Shown one piece after another: positions 59,460 to 64,000 of a DNA stretch of 64,000 nucleotides (positions are counted from its first letter, which is position 1; each line of letters starts with the position of its first letter). Source of the stretch: Prunus persica (taxonomy: Eukaryota; Streptophyta; Magnoliopsida; Rosales; Rosaceae); NCBI RefSeq assembly GCF_000346465.2, contig NC_034010.1, forward strand, positions 3,802,941 to 3,866,940, in the 5' to 3' direction. The position numbers and the translations under genes are program-made. A model generated the notes under the pieces. That model was not told the origin of the DNA, ran no database searches, and saw only the letters and a list, made by a program, of their open reading frames with translations.

Positions 59460-60360
59460 ACATATTATGTGGTCTCCATGTCATTGACAAAAGAAATTGG
59501 ATTTGGCATGTATTATATATATTGCTTTCGTTTTTTAGTGGTATAAAACTAATGTGTGACAGTGTGTTTGGTGTAATATTTATGTATTCTTACGTCGCAG
59601 ATATAACAATCAGCTTTCTGGTTTTTTCTTTGAATCGATAATTGCAGTTTTAGTTAAAGGAGGGGAGGTGGAAACACAATAACGTGATATCTTGGCCAGA
59701 AAAAAAAACCAGTAACTTGATAAGAGAAACACCGCCAGTACAAAGTCCACCATAGTAATGTAGATCATCCCTGTTGTTACCATACCATGTAAATGCTTTT
59801 CTTATTCGATCTGGAAGTCTGCATGCCTTCTGGATTTAAGAGCCCTAGAGATCGTGAAAATTTCCAACTCAAATGAATTCATAAATCAAAATTAAGTTGT
59901 TTACATGGCATAATCATATACAATGTTTACTTTGTTGACATCCATTTCCCCTATTGTGTTTGAAAGTTTACCTGTGGCTCCACATTAGAACTATAAAGAC
60001 AGCCTACTTAACAATTTAAGCTTACTTGTTTGCAGTGAACATTGCTCCTTTTATCATTCCTGTGCAGAAAAAAGATCCGACTCCCCATGCTTGATGTTCT
60101 TCCTTCAAGCAACTGATGATTTGGAGACCACTACCACTTTGCAATACTATGCGGACTTGATTTGCCCTGTTCTTTTAGAAACAATAATAAAAGGTAGCTT
60201 TAGAGTTATATGTAAAGAGTGCAAAACTAATTTAATATTTGAGTTCCCTTTGTTTCCAATGGATGTTGCTCTTTTCATTTGTTTTGCAACTCACATATAT
60301 AACAGAAATGTTCCTAGCTATTATATGCAATTTGTATGTTATGATTATGGCTGTTTGTTC

Positions 60361-60364
<4 letters not shown>

Positions 60365-60396
<32 letters not shown>
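60365..60396. repeat. (TC)n microsatellite in the NRPE1 duplicate
   Basis: Counterpart of the TC run at 39995-40026. Confidence 0.95.
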
Positions 60397-60398
<2 letters not shown>

Positions 60399-60589
60399 CA
60401 CTTCTGTGTTGTACGTATCCCCTTTTTATTAAAGTTGCTGTCGAAGGTTTATCTTTAGTTTTTTCTCAGAAGTGGACTCCTTATTTACCATCTTTCTACT
60501 CTTTTCTTTTTAAAGAAAAATTTAGTTTCTTATTAAAAATATAAAAAAAAGTATTGGAAAGTCTTAGTACTGATTATTGGAAAGTCTAG

Positions 60590-61300
60590 CTTGTCAGTTG
60601 TTGTATGGGTTGGAATTTAAATTAGGAGAGACTTAATGAAGCTGAAATAGGGGAGTTTTCCTCTCTTTATTTATTTGATTGAAAATCCTTCATTGTGTCC
60701 GGACCAGGGTGATAGAAGGGCTTGGAAATTTGAATATTCTAAATCCTTTTTATTTTTCTTGCAACTCCTGTCTTTACCTTTTTTCAACCGATCCCAATTG
60801 ATATGAAAGACTAAGGGCCCTAGTAAATCCTTGTTTGGTTAGGTGCTCATGGGATGGTCGTTACTTGTGACAATATCCAACTTAAGAGGCCAAATATGTG
60901 CCTATCAGCCGATTGGTGTTAAATGTGCATGAATGCAGAACATATTGACCATCTATTTCTAGATTGAGTTCATGTATAGTCATTAGTTGAAAATGTGGCT
61001 TTAGGGAAAAGCAGGAAGGCTAAATCTTAGGGGCGGAGGAGTGGTCTTAATGGATAGGGTGGTGTTTTGGACAATTTGGGCATCAGTAGTTGCTGAGTTT
61101 AGAGATATTCGTTTCATTGTCCTTAATTTAGTTCGGGTTGCTGCAGTTAGCTGATCTTTAGAGTTTTGGCGCTGGTGATCGAAGCATTTTTTTTATATAT
61201 TTTGTGTTATTGTTGCTTTGTCTAAATGGTGTACTTCTTGTTTAATGCTGGACAATATTTTGTAACTTTTCTTTTAGTAATGCCTTCATTTTTATAAAAG
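60590..61300 (+). mobile_element. LINE fragment copy within the NRPE1 duplicate
   Basis: Same L1-like remnant as at 40210-41290, minus its first ~380 bp (the KLMRDFL...LWRGNT part). It keeps DRRAWKFE and the downstream zf-RVT-like remains. The LINE insertion therefore predates the segmental duplication. Confidence 0.5.
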
Positions 61301-64000
61301 CTTTTTAATTTGGTTCTCATATGAATCATGTCTTTCTAATGGACAGGTGACCCTCGTATTGGCTCAGCCAATATCATTTGGATTGATCCAGATACAACAA
61401 CTTGGATTAGAAGCCCAAACAAATCTCACAAGGGTGAATGAGCCTTGGATGTTGTTCTGGAGAAATCAGTCATCAAGCAAAGTGGTGATGCATGGAGAAC
61501 AGTGCTCGATTCTTGCCTTCCAGTGCTTCACCTAATTGACACCAGACGTTCCATCCCGTATGCCATCAAACAAATTCAAGAATTGTTGGGGGTGTCTTGT
61601 GCTTTTGATCAAGCAGTTCAGGTACTGTCATACAGGCTCACAGTTTAGTTGTTTCTAGTAGAGGTGGTAATAAGGTTGGGGGATATCATGATTTGGTGGT
61701 GTCATATGGCAACATAACCTAAAAAATATAGTTTTTTGAGCTGTATGACTTGATTCAAATTTTATATTAGTCGTTGTACGTTTGGGTAGAGACAGAGTAA
61801 ACTGTAATTTAACTCTAGGAATTTCTTTATTTCAAAGCCATATCCATTACTCGATCCATCTTCTGTCAAATGAAAATGCACTCCATCCATGTGTTAGAAG
61901 GCCTAAGAAAGAAGAAACAAATTTTCTGATTCTAGAAAGATTCATACCATACCAATCAAGAAGTAAACAGAAAAAAGTCTGAAATTTTCTCATGCAAATG
62001 TTGAACAGTCTGTTTTGTCAAAATCTGGTGTTTCTGGTGTTTAGTCTAATATGTTCCAACTTAGTCTATCCAATTTTCCAATTTACAAATGGATCAACCT
62101 TTTTATCGTTCTTGTTACCAAGTAGGGTAAATTCAAGTAATAGTGACATTTTTGTGTTGGGATGATATTCTGTTGCTGCATTGCTTAGAAAATTATCAGT
62201 CTTGGTTTCCAGTAGCTTCTATTATATCCGTGTAATACGCTTCTCTCCCGTTGGAGTGTTTGACTTTCTGGACATCTCATTCTTCATACAATTTAATTCT
62301 TCACTACCCTTTCTTTCTAGTGGGAGTGCTTTAGCGCATCAGTTGTGTTTAAAATTGTATGTTTCATATGCTTATTAGAGGGATTCAAATGACTAATCTT
62401 CATTAGCTGTGGACCTCCTTTTAAAATTTCGATCTTTGCGTAATTGTGTGGCTGTATTTCTGGTTCCCTCTGGCATGCTACCGTACATCTTATGAAATTT
62501 AACTTTTCTAGTTGTCAATGAAAATTGGAACATATTAGACTAAGTTTCTGGGTGATATGAGATACTTATTCTACTTTTCAATTAAGAATACATTTTATGA
62601 TTGATTACGCAGCGCCTCTCAACGGCAGTGACAATGATGGCAAAAGGTGTTCTGAAAGAGCATCTTATCCTCCTGGCAAATAGCATGACATGTGCAGGAA
62701 ATTTCGTGGGATTCAATTCGAATGGGTACAAAGCACTATCTCGGGCATTGAATATTCAAGTACCATTTACGGAAGCAACACTGTTTGTAAGTAATTGAAA
62801 TTTTTGTCTAATTCTGTGAAAGGGCATTTACTTATAGTTACTGGTTAAGATGAATTACAATCACAACTGATTTCAGTACTCACATGTGGTTGTAGACACC
62901 AAGAAAGTGTTTTGAGAGAGCAGCTGAAAAGTGCCACATGGATTCGTTGGCGAGCATAGTTGCATCATGTTCCTGGGGTAAACATGTTGCTGTGGGTACT
63001 GGCGCGAGGTTTGATGTCCTGTGGGACACAAGAGAGGTATTTCATAATTTTTAATGCACTTGTGAATTCTCAGTCGTATTAAATTTAGTCTTATCTGCTG
63101 CTAATGTTTCGCACCATTTAAATCTTAATTTTTTTCTAGGTAGAATTGACTCAAGAGGGTGGACTTGATGTTTTCAACTTTCTGCATATGGTGAGCACTG
63201 CAAACGTAGAAGAAGCAACTACAGGAGCTCTCGGTGCTGAAGTTGATGATCTAATGCTAGTTGATGAAATGGCAGATTCAAGCTTCTCGCCAGAACTCAA
63301 CTCCAGTTTTGATAGGCCCGTCTTCGAAGATCTTGTTGAATTTGATGATAAATTAGGAGATCTTCCCGAAAAATCAAACTGGGAAAAGGATTCCTCCTTC
63401 CACACCGATTCTAATGGGGGGAAAGACTGGAGCGTCGACAAAAATGTGGGAACTGTGGCAGTACCTGACGTTTGGTCAAGCTGGGGTACAGATAAAGGGT
63501 AAACACAAGATAGCAACTCAGCAGAAGCCCAGTTGGATTCCAAGAAATCCAGTGTTTTGGATACCTCGTCTGCGTGGGGGAAAAACCCAGCAAAAGAAAA
63601 TACGACATCTACATGGGGGACAACTACGGCAAGTGAAAATGATTGGTGTGGTAGAGGGGTAGGTGAGGATGATTTTGTAAGCTTGTCTGGGAAGAAATCT
63701 GGTGTTTTGAATACCTCATCTGCGTGGGCGACAAATACTGCCAGAGAAGATGCTGCATCTGCCTGGGGAACAAATCCAGCAAAAGAAAATACCACATCTA
63801 CATGGGGCACAACTACGGCAAGTGAAAATGATTGGTGTGGTAGATGGGTAGGTCAGGATGATTCTGCAAGCTTGTCTGTGAAGAAATCCAGTGTTTTGGA
63901 TACCTCGTCTGCGTGGGCGACAAATACTGCCAGAGAAGATGCTGCATCTGCCTGCGGGAAACAGCCAGCAAAAGAAAATGCCACATCTACATGGGGCACA

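Larger units (their letters stand above)
58945..64000 (+). pseudogene. Truncated NRPE1 duplicate (exon 8 to exon 15 and beyond), pseudogene
   Basis: Collinear with 38058-44000. Matching pieces: exon 8 tail 58945-58985; first 20 or so bases of exon 9 (59601-59620); exon 11 60036-60193; exon 12 61347-61621; exon 13 62613-62786; exon 14 62896-63036; exon 15 from 63140 past the window end. It lacks a promoter and exons 1-7. Most of exon 9, intron 9, exon 10 and part of intron 10 are deleted. Exon 12 has TGG to TGA at 61439-61441, and exon 15 has AAA to TAA at 63500-63502. An intron 11 segment matching about 40200-40577 is also missing. Hand comparison of the first 360 bases of exon 15 shows only about 4 differences, so the duplication is recent. 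It cannot make a Pol V subunit. Confidence 0.93.

Noticed and set aside
59381..59641. Open frame of alternating Arg-Glu
   Set aside because: Translation of the GA microsatellite.
58945..64000. Second working NRPE1 gene
   Set aside because: Exons 1-7 and 10 are missing, and two in-frame stops are present.

Overview
This window is plant nuclear DNA. It is AT-rich, its genes are split by many short introns, and it is crowded with MITEs, LTR remnants, simple repeats and one 100-base assembly gap. The two protein-coding genes I can rebuild match eudicot proteins well. Rosaceae (for example Prunus or Malus/Pyrus) is my best guess for the source, but that is inference from gene and repeat style.

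Positions 1-31400 hold no intact gene. They contain two complete Tourist-like MITEs (51-411, 5811-6173), an LTR-like stretch (about 7409-9830), and a family of roughly 400-bp elements with a GAGGGATCCCTC palindrome (10161-12451, around the gap at 11854-11953). There is also a hAT-like element (12489-13246), a retroposed RNase H fragment (15170-15719), two broken C2H2 zinc-finger genes (16974-17761), three tandem copies of a transposon tail (18170-19597), a tandem repeat of about 760 bp (19598-27330) split by a 3.5-kb TG...CA element (20154-23647), and a perfect solo LTR (30348-30750).

Positions 31400-46523 hold a complete NRPE1 gene, the largest subunit of plant-specific RNA polymerase V, in 17 coding exons giving about 1860 residues. 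It has the DFDGD metal site, a repeated WG/GW Argonaute-binding region and a C-terminal DeCL-type (DUF3223) domain. Positions 47687-58684 hold a 17-exon LacZ-type glycoside hydrolase family 2 beta-galactosidase (about 1111 residues). As written it has two suspicious lesions: no AG acceptor before exon 10, and Gly in place of the Glu that binds Mg2+ in E. coli LacZ.

From 58945 to the window end the sequence repeats 38058-44000 (NRPE1 exon 8 to exon 15) in the same orientation at high identity. It carries deletions and stop codons. The simplest reading is a direct tandem duplication of a 20.9-kb unit running from NRPE1 exon 8 to just past the beta-galactosidase gene. This left NRPE1 intact on the left, created a promoterless NRPE1 pseudogene on the right, and predicts a second beta-galactosidase copy just beyond the window. 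No new defence or metabolic system was seen. The points of most interest are this duplication, the beta-galactosidase lesions, and the density of small transposons beside a gene of the transposon-silencing machinery.
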